A stretch of 64,000 nt of DNA, taken from positions 186,001 to 250,000 of the forward strand of contig CBDBDS010000010.1 of assembly GCA_965203985.1 (NCBI GenBank), in the 5' to 3' direction. The notes beneath the pieces were generated by a model. The model was not told the DNA's origin and searched no databases. It worked only from the letters and a program-made list of their open reading frames with translations. Below are positions 15,837 through 23,656 of this stretch, piece by piece. Numbering within the stretch: the first letter of the stretch is position 1; the number at the start of each line of letters is the position of its first letter. This DNA comes from Bin87 sp965203985. GTDB lineage: Bacteria; Chloroflexota; Dehalococcoidia; Lucifugimonadales; UBA3495. A program made the translations under genes and the position numbers.

Positions 15837-17513
15837 GTGGTTATACCGAAAGACGACGACACCATCCACGAACGTACCGAGGCTTGGCGGCAACGCGCCG
15901 ATGCCGCTCCCAAGCGCAAGGGGGCCTACAAAACCCTCAGCCAGCTTCCGTTAGAGCCGGTGTACGGCCCGTCAGACCTTGCGGATACGGAATACCTGGC
16001 GGACATCGGGTTGCCGGGGGAGTATCCGTACCTGCGGGGGGTGCATCCCTCCGGTTACCGCTCTCGCCTGTGGACGATGCGGATGTTCGCCGGGTTCGGA
16101 CAACCCGCCGAAACCAACGAGCGATTCCGTTTCCTGCTGGACCAGGGCGAGACTGGCCTCAGCGTCGCTTTCGACATGCCCACGCTGTACGGATATGACC
16201 ACGACGACGAGCGGGCCCGCGGCGAATTCGGCAAGTGCGGCGTGGCCGTGTCCTGCCTAGAGGACATGCAAACCGTCTTCGACGGCATACCGCTGGACCA
16301 GGTCACCACTTCGATGACCATCAACAGCCCGGCCGCGATCATTTGGGCCATGTACATCGCTGCTGCCGAACGACAGGGAGCGAAAATAGATTCCCTGGGC
16401 GGCACGCTACAGAACGATATCCTTAAAGAATACATCGCGCAGAACGAGTACATCTTCCCGCCGCACCCGTCGATGCGCCTGGTGGTCGATACGGTTGAGT
16501 TCGCCACCGACCGGATGCCGCGGTTCAACCCGATCAGCATCAGCGGCTACCACATCCGCGAAGCGGGCAGCAACGCGGTGCAGGAACTGGCGTTCACGCT
16601 GGCCGACGGGTTTGAATACGTGCGTCACTGCGTGGAGCGGGGCATGGCGGTTGACGACTTCGCGCCGCGCCTGAGCTTCTTCTTCAACGTGCACAACGAC
16701 TTCTTCGAAGAGATCGCCAAGTTCCGCTCGGCGCGGCGCATCTGGGCTCGTGAGATGAAGGAAACCTTCGGCGCTGAATCGGAACGCTCCGCGTGGATGC
16801 GATTCCACGCCCAGACGTCGGGAGCGTCGCTGACGGCGCAGCAGCCGGAGAACAACGTGGTGCGCGTCTCGCTACAGGCCCTGGCCGCTGTGCTGGGCGG
16901 GTGCCAATCGCTGCACACCAACAGCAAGGACGAGGCCTGGGCCTTGCCGTCCGCCGGCGCTGCCCTGCAGGCCCTGCGCACCCAGCAGATCATTGCCCAC
17001 GAAACGGGAGTCACCGACACCGTGGACCCGCTGGGCGGCAGCTACTTCGTGGAGGCGCTGACCAACCAGGTGGAGGCACGCGCCTACGACTACTTCCAGC
17101 AGATTGACCGGCAGGGCGGTGTGATACCGGCGTTGGAGTCGGGCTACTTCCAACGGGAGATTGCCGACGCCGCCTATATCTACCAGCAGGAAGAGGACCG
17201 CATGGAGCGCATCACCGTGGGCGTCAACGACTATGTGGATGCCGACGAGAGCCTGTCCATTCCCATCCTCCGGGTCGACGAGGCCGGCGAACAGCGGCAC
17301 ATCGCCCACTTGGACGAGGTCAAGCGGCGGCGCGACGGCCGCGAGGTGGCCTCACGCCTGCGCGCGCTGGAGTCGGCCGCCCGTGGGTTCGGCAGCGAGG
17401 CCAATCTGATGTACCCGCTGATCGAAGCGGTGAAAGCGGAAGCCACGCTGGGTGAAATGATGGGCGTGTTCCGCGACGTGTTCGGCGAATACCAGCCGAC
17501 GTGGGGGTTTTAG
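15837..17513 (+). CDS. icmA: B12-dependent acyl-CoA mutase large subunit, isobutyryl-CoA mutase type
   Basis: 558 residues: the substrate-binding TIM-barrel part of the methylmalonyl-CoA mutase family, ending without the C-terminal B12-binding domain, so a separate small subunit is needed. The two residues that set specificity are F84 (TMRMFAGFG) and Q202 (KEYIAQNE). Methylmalonyl-CoA mutase has Tyr89/Arg207 and isobutyryl-CoA mutase Phe80/Gln198; the 118-residue spacing matches exactly. The position equal to Asp117 of 2-hydroxyisobutyryl-CoA mutase is A111. The start is GTG with AGGAG 7 bases upstream. Family certain; isobutyryl/butyryl-CoA as substrate is inferred. Confidence 0.85.
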   Translation: MVIPKDDDTIHERTEAWRQRADAAPKRKGAYKTLSQLPLEPVYGPSDLADTEYLADIGLPGEYPYLRGVHPSGYRSRLWTMRMFAGFGQPAETNERFRFLLDQGETGLSVAFDMPTLYGYDHDDERARGEFGKCGVAVSCLEDMQTVFDGIPLDQVTTSMTINSPAAIIWAMYIAAAERQGAKIDSLGGTLQNDILKEYIAQNEYIFPPHPSMRLVVDTVEFATDRMPRFNPISISGYHIREAGSNAVQELAFTLADGFEYVRHCVERGMAVDDFAPRLSFFFNVHNDFFEEIAKFRSARRIWAREMKETFGAESERSAWMRFHAQTSGASLTAQQPENNVVRVSLQALAAVLGGCQSLHTNSKDEAWALPSAGAALQALRTQQIIAHETGVTDTVDPLGGSYFVEALTNQVEARAYDYFQQIDRQGGVIPALESGYFQREIADAAYIYQQEEDRMERITVGVNDYVDADESLSIPILRVDEAGEQRHIAHLDEVKRRRDGREVASRLRALESAARGFGSEANLMYPLIEAVKAEATLGEMMGVFRDVFGEYQPTWGF

Positions 17514-17545
17514 TCGCTGTATAAAACGAATGCGCTGCTCGCCAG

Positions 17546-17574
17546 TTGTGACGAAACAGTGTCTATGGTACAAT
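17546..17574 (+). promoter_or_regulatory. Sigma-70-type promoter for the RNA upstream of the reverse transcriptase
   Basis: TTGTGA at 17546-17551 and TACAAT at 17569-17574 are separated by exactly 17 bases. Predicted transcription start is near 17581, well ahead of the reverse transcriptase start at 17819, leaving a leader of about 238 bases. Confidence 0.7.
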
Positions 17575-17580
17575 TGAAAC

Positions 17581-17818
17581 ATCTGACACAAGGTTGTCAG
17601 AGTGTGCGTTTGTAGCAGATACGAAGCGCAGTCGTCAAGACGACGGCGACAAGTTCTGTTGCCATTGCATCATCTCCATTGTGGAGTGCGGCACGACAGT
17701 TCTACTGTCGGAATTGGAGTCGGGGTTTTCAAGTTGAATTCCGAAACCAGCAAAGCATACGGGGGCAAGGGAGACTGGCCGCAAGTCGTTTGACCTCGCT
17801 CCCGTTGGATAAAATCTC
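17581..17818 (+). ncRNA. Structured RNA of a DRT2-like system (candidate reverse-transcription template)
   Basis: The region between the promoter and the reverse transcriptase is rich in perfect hairpins: CTGACA/TGTCAG (17583-17600), GTCGT/ACGAC around CAAG (17631-17644), CTCCA/TGGAG (17674-17686), CGACAGT/ACTGTCG around TCT (17694-17710) and GGGAG/CTCCC (17769-17803) enclosing GACT/AGTC. DRT2 loci carry such an RNA directly upstream; it is copied by rolling-circle-like reverse transcription. One plus-strand frame is open from 17587 to 17790 (68 codons). Exact ends are inferred; this RNA may also continue into the coding mRNA. Confidence 0.6.
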
Positions 17819-19147
17819 ATGACGAACACGACAGATTGGTACGTCAGAAAGCCGTACCTCCACTTTGACCTCCCTCTCGGCGAACGCAAAGCTGTTGATT
17901 ATGTCAGCGATCCGGAGCGGGTCGCTCGACATCCATTTTATCCGTTCCTCACCTATACTCTCACCACTCCGCGCATTAGAAAATCAGCAACCCGTAGCTC
18001 TAAGCGGTTCGTTAAAGAACCCAAGGAGCGCCCCATCGCGTACCCTGCCCACAAGGACGGGTACATATTCGCCTATTATAAGGCAAAACTGGAAATCCTG
18101 TACGAAGCATGGCTCAAGTCCAAAGGGCTGGATAAGGTTGTGACGGCTTTCCGCCGTACCGGTGAGAACAACATAACTTTGGCGAAGAAGGCATTTGACT
18201 TCATTACTGCTAATCCCGGTTGCCAGATATTTGTAACTGACGTAGAATCATTTTTCGATAATATAGACCACCAAAAGCTCAAAGCGATTTGGGCTAGGTT
18301 TCAGGGTAGCGATTCGCTACCTAAAGATCACTATGCTGTGTACAAGGCCGTCACCAGATACAGCGTTGTAGAGCGTCACAAAATCTATAACTTGTTTGGC
18401 ATACGGATGTTTAGCCGTCGTAACCGCAGCGACCAACCGTTGCGGCTTTGCACACCGCAGCAATTTCGCGAGAAAGTCTTGGCTAGAAACCTGGTCAAGT
18501 CGAATCCAGGACTACCTCAAGGCATAGGCATACCGCAGGGATCCCAGTTGAGCCCTCTGCTGTCCAATATGTACATGGCAGACTTGGATCTAGCCATGCA
18601 CGAATTGTCGAATTCGGTAGGCGGCGCATATTGGAGGTACTGTGACGATATCCTATTAGTCATGCCTGAAGGGTACGGTAGTTGTGATCCGATTGGAAAT
18701 CTAGACTTGGAGTTAAAACGTCTATCGCTGAAACGCAGCATCTCAAAAACCCAAACTATCGACCACGCCGAGCTATTTGCGGGACGCCAGCTACAGTACT
18801 TGGGCTTTATGTTCAACGGGGTCGATGCGGTCATTCGTCCGTCATCAATCCATCGTTACCACCGGAAGGTGAAAAAGGCAATCCAATCCGCCGCAATCCG
18901 CCGCGACCTCGAAAGTGAGCGTTCCGGCCATGCTACACCACTCCGCAAGAAAGCTCTGTACAATATGTACTCAGAGCTACCGGTACGCGGGAAAAAGATC
19001 AAAGCCCGCAAGAAGCGGCAGAAATTCCGCGGCAACTTCATTGATTACATGGCTAAATCTGCTAATGTGATGGACTCGCAGCGTATTGAACGGCAACGGA
19101 AGAGAACGTTGCGCAGATTCAGGGCATCGCTCAACAAACGCAATTGA
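17819..19147 (+). CDS. drt2: Antiphage-type reverse transcriptase, DRT2-like
   Basis: 442 residues with a single reverse transcriptase domain. Motif A is FVTDVESFFDNIDH (D141), motif B GIPQGSQLSPLLSNMYM (237-253), motif C RYCDD (Y274, C275, D276, D277), followed by LQYLGFMF. The YCDD form, the length, the lack of maturase or endonuclease domains, and a promoter-driven structured RNA just upstream fit the DRT2 defence reverse transcriptases. No retron msr/msd arrangement was seen. Base composition is clearly more AT-rich than the flanking metabolic genes, suggesting acquisition by transfer. The reverse transcriptase call is certain; the DRT2 subtype is from memory of the family. Confidence 0.72.
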   Translation: MTNTTDWYVRKPYLHFDLPLGERKAVDYVSDPERVARHPFYPFLTYTLTTPRIRKSATRSSKRFVKEPKERPIAYPAHKDGYIFAYYKAKLEILYEAWLKSKGLDKVVTAFRRTGENNITLAKKAFDFITANPGCQIFVTDVESFFDNIDHQKLKAIWARFQGSDSLPKDHYAVYKAVTRYSVVERHKIYNLFGIRMFSRRNRSDQPLRLCTPQQFREKVLARNLVKSNPGLPQGIGIPQGSQLSPLLSNMYMADLDLAMHELSNSVGGAYWRYCDDILLVMPEGYGSCDPIGNLDLELKRLSLKRSISKTQTIDHAELFAGRQLQYLGFMFNGVDAVIRPSSIHRYHRKVKKAIQSAAIRRDLESERSGHATPLRKKALYNMYSELPVRGKKIKARKKRQKFRGNFIDYMAKSANVMDSQRIERQRKRTLRRFRASLNKRN

Positions 19148-19161
19148 CCATTGAGAATGGA

Positions 19162-19186
19162 GGGCGTCCTCTGGCGACGGACGCCC
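19162..19186 (+). terminator. Hairpin after the reverse transcriptase gene
   Basis: GGGCGTCC pairs perfectly with GGACGCCC across a 9-base loop, 15 bases after the stop codon. There is no U-run, so termination efficiency is uncertain. Confidence 0.45.
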
Positions 19187-19284
19187 GCCGGGTGTCGATC
19201 AACCCGTTGCTCGATGTTTCGCGGCACCTGCTCGTATTGGTCGAACTGGAACCGGCAGAGGCCGGGTCCGCCGATCATTGAACA
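19186..19284 (-). pseudogene. Decayed fragment of an EF-G 3' end
   Basis: On the minus strand this stretch reads MIGGPGLCRFQFDQYEQVP then RNIEQRV, matching the EF-G gene's C-terminus MTGGRGSYRFEFGHYEQVP then QNIEQRV at 19808-19894. The DNA aligns without gaps for about 90 bases at high identity and in the same orientation. The frame is lost after RV. It is a duplicated remnant of the EF-G gene's end; the intact gene lies about 600 bases away with a coiled-coil gene between. Confidence 0.75.
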
Positions 19285-19372
19285 GAATTCCGCGGCGCCT
19301 CGGCCCGAGGAACTTGACCCAGGGAATGCGCACGGGCCATGATGCGTTGCTCGCGCATGGGCGCGTGCCTGG

Positions 19373-19702
19373 TCAGCCAAGCACCCTGAGGATGATGCCG
19401 CCAACGATGATGGTGCCCATCAGCCCGATGAGAGTGAGGTAAACCCGGCTGAGGTTGGTTTCTACCCGGCCCAGCCGGACATTGTTCTCCTGCCGGAACT
19501 CGCGCTGTTCGGCGCGCAGCTCCTCCCGGTACTGTCGCTGTTCCTCGCGGAACTCGCGCTGTTCGGCGCGCTGTTCTTCCCGGTACTGCCGCTGTTCTTC
19601 AATGAACAATGCCATCGTGGCTTCCAGTACGGCCAGGCGGGATTCGATGTCCGCCAAGCGTTGTTCCACGCCTGGTAGCGGGGCTGCTGCTTGCGTTGTC
19701 AT
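19373..19702 (-). CDS. Coiled-coil protein with 18-residue repeats and C-terminal membrane helix
   Basis: 109 residues. The N-terminus (VEQRLADIESRLAVLEATM, then LFIEEQ) forms one coiled coil, followed by two tandem 18-residue units EEQRQYREEQRAEQREFR (second copy with one substitution), and a C-terminal transmembrane helix (VYLTLIGLMGTIIVGGIIL). It is a clear paralogue of the protein at 26134-26523, sharing the N-terminal coiled coil and the C-terminal anchor. Function unknown. It sits between the EF-G fragment and the intact EF-G gene. Confidence 0.7.
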   Translation of the reverse strand: MTTQAAAPLPGVEQRLADIESRLAVLEATMALFIEEQRQYREEQRAEQREFREEQRQYREELRAEQREFRQENNVRLGRVETNLSRVYLTLIGLMGTIIVGGIILRVLG

Positions 19703-19723
19703 GCTATCCTATTGAGTACCAGT

Positions 19724-19746
19724 GGGGCGGGTTTCAAACCCGCCCC
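19724..19746. terminator. Palindromic GC hairpin downstream of the EF-G2 gene
   Basis: GGGGCGGGTTT and AAACCCGCCCC are perfect inverted copies around one C. It lies 28 bases beyond the EF-G2 stop and upstream of the coiled-coil gene, so it could separate the two transcripts. There is no long U-run on the minus strand. Confidence 0.55.
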
Positions 19747-19774
19747 ATTTGTTGCTCGGTTTCGCCGCTGACCG

Positions 19775-21802
19775 TTAAGCCGTCACCCCCTCCTTGGCCT
19801 GCTTGGCGGTGTCGATGACGCGCTGCTCGATGTTCTGCGGCACCTGTTCGTAGTGGCCGAACTCGAACCGGTACGAGCCGCGACCGCCGGTCATGGAACG
19901 CAGGTCCTGGGAGTACCGTTGGACTTCCGCCTGTGGCACTTCGGCTTCGATCACCGTGTAGCGGGCCTCGGGAACCATACCCAGGATGCGGCCGCGCTTG
20001 CTGTTGATGTCGCTGATGATGTCCCCGGTGTAGGTCTCGGGTACCGTGACGTACAGCTTGACGATAGGCTCCAGCAGCACCGGGGACGCCTTGGTCATGC
20101 CCTGGCGCAGGGCCTGGCTGCCGGCGATCTCGAAAGCGATGGGTTTGCCGTCGACCGGGTGGGTGCTGCCGTCGTAGATGACCGCCTTGAGGTCGACCAC
20201 CGGGAAGCCGGCCAGCACGCCTTCTTTCAGGGTGTTCACCACGCCTTTCTCCACGGCGGGTATGAGTTCCCGCGGCACCCGTCCGCCCACGACCTCGTTG
20301 CCGAACTCGAACCCCTCGTCGCGGGTCATGGGCTCCAGCCGGAGCAGGACGTGGCCGTACTGGCCGCTGCCTCCGGTCTGCTTCTTGTGACGGTACTCGG
20401 AGTTGGTGATCTGCGTGATGGTCTCGCGATAGGGGACGACGGGCAGCTTGACGTTCAGGTTGGCGCCGAACTTCCGCTTGATGCGGTCCAGAGCGACCTC
20501 GATCTGCACCTCGCCCAGCCCCGTCAGCAGGCTTTCGCTGGTTTCCGGATTGCGGGTGAACTGGAGGCTGGGGTCGTCCTCGACGATCCGGGCCAGGGAG
20601 GTGGACATCTTGTCCAGGTCGGCCTGGGTGGCCGGCACTACCGCGAGAGAGTAGTAGCCCTTAGGGAACTCGATACCGGGCAGGGTGATCCGGTTGTCGC
20701 TGGCGCATAGGGTGTTGCCCGTCAGGGTGGAGCCCAGCTTGCCGATGGCTCCGATGTCGCCGGCCACGACCTCCGACACGTTGTCCTGGCTGTTGCCCTG
20801 GGGCAGATAGAGCTGACCCAGGCGCTCGGACTGGTTGTGGTTGACGTTATAGGTTTCGCCGTTGGACTTCATTGTTCCGCGGAACACCCGGAACATCGAC
20901 AACTTGCCGACGAAGGGGTCGGAGGTGGTCTTGAACACCAAGGCCGCGACCGAACCGGCGGCGTCGGCAGAAATTTCGTCGTCGCCCGAGGTTTGAGGCA
21001 TGTCGGCCGGCGAAGGCAGGAAGTCGCGGATAACCTGAGCCAGTTCGTCCAGGCCGATGTTCTGCGTCGCGGAAGTGACCAGAATGGGAATGAGGTCGCC
21101 GTTGCGAATGGCCTCGCGGGAGCCGGCGGTAACCTCTGCCGCGGTGATCTCCTCGCCTTCCAGGTATTTGTCAGCAAGTGCGTCGTCGGATTCGGCGACG
21201 GCCTCGATAAGGCGCTCGCGGGCCGCATCGAAATCGCCGATGACGCCGTCCGGAATGTCGGCGGGCGGGTCGATCACGCTGACCAGGCCAGTGAAGTCCT
21301 GCGCCTCGCCGATGGGCAGCTGGAACGGCACGCAGCGGCTGCCGAAGATGTCCTGCAACTCCTGGACGTTGCGCTCGAAGCTGGCGTTCTCGCGGTCCAT
21401 TTTATTCAGCACAAAGGCCACCGGGAGGCCGCGCTCCTGGGCCATGGCCCACGCGCGTTCTGTGCCGACGTCGACGCCGGTGGGCGCGGCGACCAGGATC
21501 ACCGCCGATTCGACCACTCGCATCGCGGCGACCGCTTCGCCGAGGAACTCGTCATAGCCGGGGGTGTCCAGCATGTTGATCTTGTCGTCGCTGTCGCTGA
21601 TCCGCAGCAGGCTGGTCTGGACGCTGGAAGACCGCCGGGTTTCCTCCGGTTCGTAGTCGGAAACAGTGTTGCCGTCTTCCACTCTGCCGATGCGGTTGAT
21701 CACTTTGGCGTTGAACAGCATGGTTTCGGCGAGGGTGGTCTTGCCCGCGCCGCTGTGTGAGAGCAAAGCGACGTTGCGGATGGTGTTGGCGGATGCGGCC
21801 AT
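19775..21802 (-). CDS. Elongation factor G-like GTPase, EF-G2 type
   Basis: 675 residues with the five-domain EF-G layout. The P-loop is SHSGAGKTTL (residues 15-24) and NKMD is at 134-137. The G3 motif reads DTPGY (79-83) where canonical EF-G has DTPGH, so the catalytic histidine is a tyrosine, and the switch I region (RRSSSVQTS) lacks the usual RGITI. These features mark the EF-G2/FusA2 paralogue group, whose GTPase and translocation roles differ from the main EF-G. A normal EF-G is expected elsewhere in the genome. No str operon genes adjoin it. Confidence 0.85.
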   Translation of the reverse strand: MAASANTIRNVALLSHSGAGKTTLAETMLFNAKVINRIGRVEDGNTVSDYEPEETRRSSSVQTSLLRISDSDDKINMLDTPGYDEFLGEAVAAMRVVESAVILVAAPTGVDVGTERAWAMAQERGLPVAFVLNKMDRENASFERNVQELQDIFGSRCVPFQLPIGEAQDFTGLVSVIDPPADIPDGVIGDFDAARERLIEAVAESDDALADKYLEGEEITAAEVTAGSREAIRNGDLIPILVTSATQNIGLDELAQVIRDFLPSPADMPQTSGDDEISADAAGSVAALVFKTTSDPFVGKLSMFRVFRGTMKSNGETYNVNHNQSERLGQLYLPQGNSQDNVSEVVAGDIGAIGKLGSTLTGNTLCASDNRITLPGIEFPKGYYSLAVVPATQADLDKMSTSLARIVEDDPSLQFTRNPETSESLLTGLGEVQIEVALDRIKRKFGANLNVKLPVVPYRETITQITNSEYRHKKQTGGSGQYGHVLLRLEPMTRDEGFEFGNEVVGGRVPRELIPAVEKGVVNTLKEGVLAGFPVVDLKAVIYDGSTHPVDGKPIAFEIAGSQALRQGMTKASPVLLEPIVKLYVTVPETYTGDIISDINSKRGRILGMVPEARYTVIEAEVPQAEVQRYSQDLRSMTGGRGSYRFEFGHYEQVPQNIEQRVIDTAKQAKEGVTA

Positions 21803-21844
21803 GGTGGTTCCCCTTTTGTTCCAGAAATGGGTTGCAATTAGCGG

Positions 21845-21874
21845 ATTGTAGCGAAATTATGTAGCCCGTTGCAA
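21845..21874 (-). promoter_or_regulatory. Promoter of the EF-G2 gene
   Basis: Read on the minus strand, TTGCAA (21874-21869) and TACAAT (21850-21845) are 18 bases apart, about 45 bases before the start codon. Confidence 0.5.
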
Positions 21875-21981
21875 CCGAACGATGACAAAGATAAAATGGT
21901 ACCCCAGCGACCGGTAGTGAGCCGCTCCTCCAGCGACTCCTCCTTCTGGACCGGCCGCTCCTTTCATGTCCGCGCCGGGAA

Positions 21982-22473
21982 CTATGTGCCCGATTTCCGA
22001 CGTGACGGCGGCGCGTAGCCTGGGTCTGCGGGCAGGTCACTGAGGCGGGCGGCAGCCGTAGCCAAGGCGTCGCAGCGTTCGTTGTCCGGGTTCCCGCTGT
22101 GCCCACGCACCCACCTGAAGTCGGTGGGGTGCCGTTCCAGCAAGGCGAGCAGGCGCTCCCAGAGGTCTGGGTTGACTGCGGCCTCGCGCTTGTTGCGCAT
22201 CCAGCCGTTGCTGCGCCATTTGGCCGCCCACCCCTTGCTGACCGCATCTACCAGGTAGCGCGAGTCGGAATACAGGGTGACCTGGCACGGCCGCGTCAGG
22301 GCTTCCAGGCCCACGATCGCGGCCAGCAGTTCCATGCGGTTGTTGGTGGTCAACGAGTAGCCTCCGGACAGTTCCTTGCGACGGCCGCGGTGGTCCAGGA
22401 TCACGCCGTAGCCGCCTGGCCCGGGGTTGCCGAGGCAGGCGCCGTCAGTGTGAATGGTGACTTCCGTTGTCAC
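21982..22473 (-). CDS. rnhA: Ribonuclease HI
   Basis: 163 residues. The catalytic carboxylates are visible: D10 in HTDGACLGNPGPGGYG, E48 in NNRMELLAAI, D69 in YSDSRYLVDAV, and a C-terminal Asp in NERCDALAT; a histidine in RGHSGNPDNE completes the site. It removes RNA from RNA-DNA hybrids. The length is normal for bacterial RNase HI with a basic tail. It begins 5 bases upstream of the following gene's stop, so it is likely co-transcribed with 22478-23134. Confidence 0.93.
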   Translation of the reverse strand: MTTEVTIHTDGACLGNPGPGGYGVILDHRGRRKELSGGYSLTTNNRMELLAAIVGLEALTRPCQVTLYSDSRYLVDAVSKGWAAKWRSNGWMRNKREAAVNPDLWERLLALLERHPTDFRWVRGHSGNPDNERCDALATAAARLSDLPADPGYAPPSRRKSGT

Positions 22474-22477
22474 CGGT

Positions 22478-23134
22478 TCAGGCTGCGGGGTGTCGCGCCA
22501 CCTGCCGCATCACTGCGCGCGTCAGGCCGATGCACTTGGGGCCGATCTTGGCCGCCCATTCGTCCTGGGCTGCTGTCTTCCATGGGTCGGAATCCATGAC
22601 CGATGGGCTTTCGATCTGGTAGACAGCGACATACTTGGGGAAACCTTCAGCGTTGGTGGTTTCCACGCGGTAGCGTCGCGCTCCCATGACACCGTCCACC
22701 GCGCATAGGCCGGGCAGGTGAACCGTGTTGTACAGGCGGTTGAACTCGTCCTCGGCGTCGGCGGGGATATCGGTGCGCACGATGAAGATGTACGGCGCTT
22801 CGGCGGTCGCGTCGCCGGCGTCGGCGATGCGATTCAGCATCGTGTGCGTGCGATTGGTGGCGTGGGGCCGGATCTTGGTCGCCCAATCACCCTTCTCGCC
22901 CTCGATGCGCCAGCCCTCGGAGGATGGGACGCCGGGTTCGTCGATTGCGTAGAGCGCGGCGTATTTGGCGAATTGCGCCGCGTTGGTGGATTCAAGCTGG
23001 TACCGATTGCAGGTGTGAACTCCGGGAGCTTGGCACAGGTATTTTGCATGTTCCGTGTCGTAGACGCGGTTGAACTCGGCTTCGTGCTCGGTGGGTATGT
23101 CCATCTGGACGAAGTACGCGTAATCGGCTGGCAT
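22478..23134 (-). CDS. Duplicated dimeric alpha/beta-barrel-like protein (DUF4286-like)
   Basis: 218 residues made of two similar halves: YFVQMDIPTEHEAEFNRVYDTEH and IFIVRTDIPADAEDEFNRLYNTVH, each followed by a pattern of a conserved glycine, Y/RYxxES/TTNA and a KYxAxYxI segment. This duplication of a ferredoxin-like dimeric alpha/beta barrel is seen in uncharacterised proteins that resemble small monooxygenases or muconolactone isomerases. A related protein is encoded at 43932-44591. No catalytic residues were assigned. Confidence 0.6.
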   Translation of the reverse strand: MPADYAYFVQMDIPTEHEAEFNRVYDTEHAKYLCQAPGVHTCNRYQLESTNAAQFAKYAALYAIDEPGVPSSEGWRIEGEKGDWATKIRPHATNRTHTMLNRIADAGDATAEAPYIFIVRTDIPADAEDEFNRLYNTVHLPGLCAVDGVMGARRYRVETTNAEGFPKYVAVYQIESPSVMDSDPWKTAAQDEWAAKIGPKCIGLTRAVMRQVARHPAA

Positions 23135-23170
23135 GTCGGGTCCTCCGTGTTGTTGGGGCGGTGGCAGGCG

Positions 23171-23656
23171 TCAGTCGCTGCGGATGGTAGTGAGAATGTG
23201 GATGGCCAGGTCACGGCGGATATGGTCGGGGGTTTGGTTGAAGACAGTGATGGCATCTTCAACCCGATCAATCAGGTCGGCAGCGTCGGTTGCGTGAACT
23301 TGGCTGTGGGGGTCGTAGTCCGCGGAATGACGTTCCTTCTGGACAACGGCAAACACTTCCCCAAAGTTACGGATGGCAGCGGGAAACCGCCCTCCCAGGC
23401 TGGCGCGGCTGAGTTTGTTTCTGGTGGGGCGATGGTCAGCGGCGCGATAGGTTTGCTGCCAGGCCCAACGCTGTTGGTCGGCTGGAGATGCTCCAACCAG
23501 GGTATTGGCGTTGCTCGCCGCTAGCGTGTGAAACATCGCGTAGTAGGCGCAACTGACGGCTCGGTGCAGTTCGGTCTGAGTGGCTGGCACTGTGTCGCCC
23601 GAGATGACGCCTGTAGCAAGGGCGCGAGCCAGAGCGATAAGCTCCAGCGGGTTCAT
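23171..23656 (-). CDS. HEPN-domain protein, possible RNase toxin
   Basis: 161 residues. The central segment AVSCAYYAMFHTLAASNA is typical of HEPN helical bundles, and a RDLAIH (R148-x4-H153) near the C-terminus fits the R-x4-6-H RNase motif, although it is farther C-terminal than in many members. The ATG at 23656 overlaps the upstream gene's stop (ATGA), which indicates translational coupling to 23653-23970. The pair looks like a toxin-antitoxin or small defence module; which gene is toxic is inferred from the HEPN domain only. Confidence 0.6.
   Translation of the reverse strand: MNPLELIALARALATGVISGDTVPATQTELHRAVSCAYYAMFHTLAASNANTLVGASPADQQRWAWQQTYRAADHRPTRNKLSRASLGGRFPAAIRNFGEVFAVVQKERHSADYDPHSQVHATDAADLIDRVEDAITVFNQTPDHIRRDLAIHILTTIRSD

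Noticed and set aside
17581..19147. Retron or group II intron
   Set aside because: No msr/msd inverted-repeat arrangement, no VTG-type motif, no maturase or endonuclease domain and no domain V-like RNA seen; YCDD and context fit DRT2 better.
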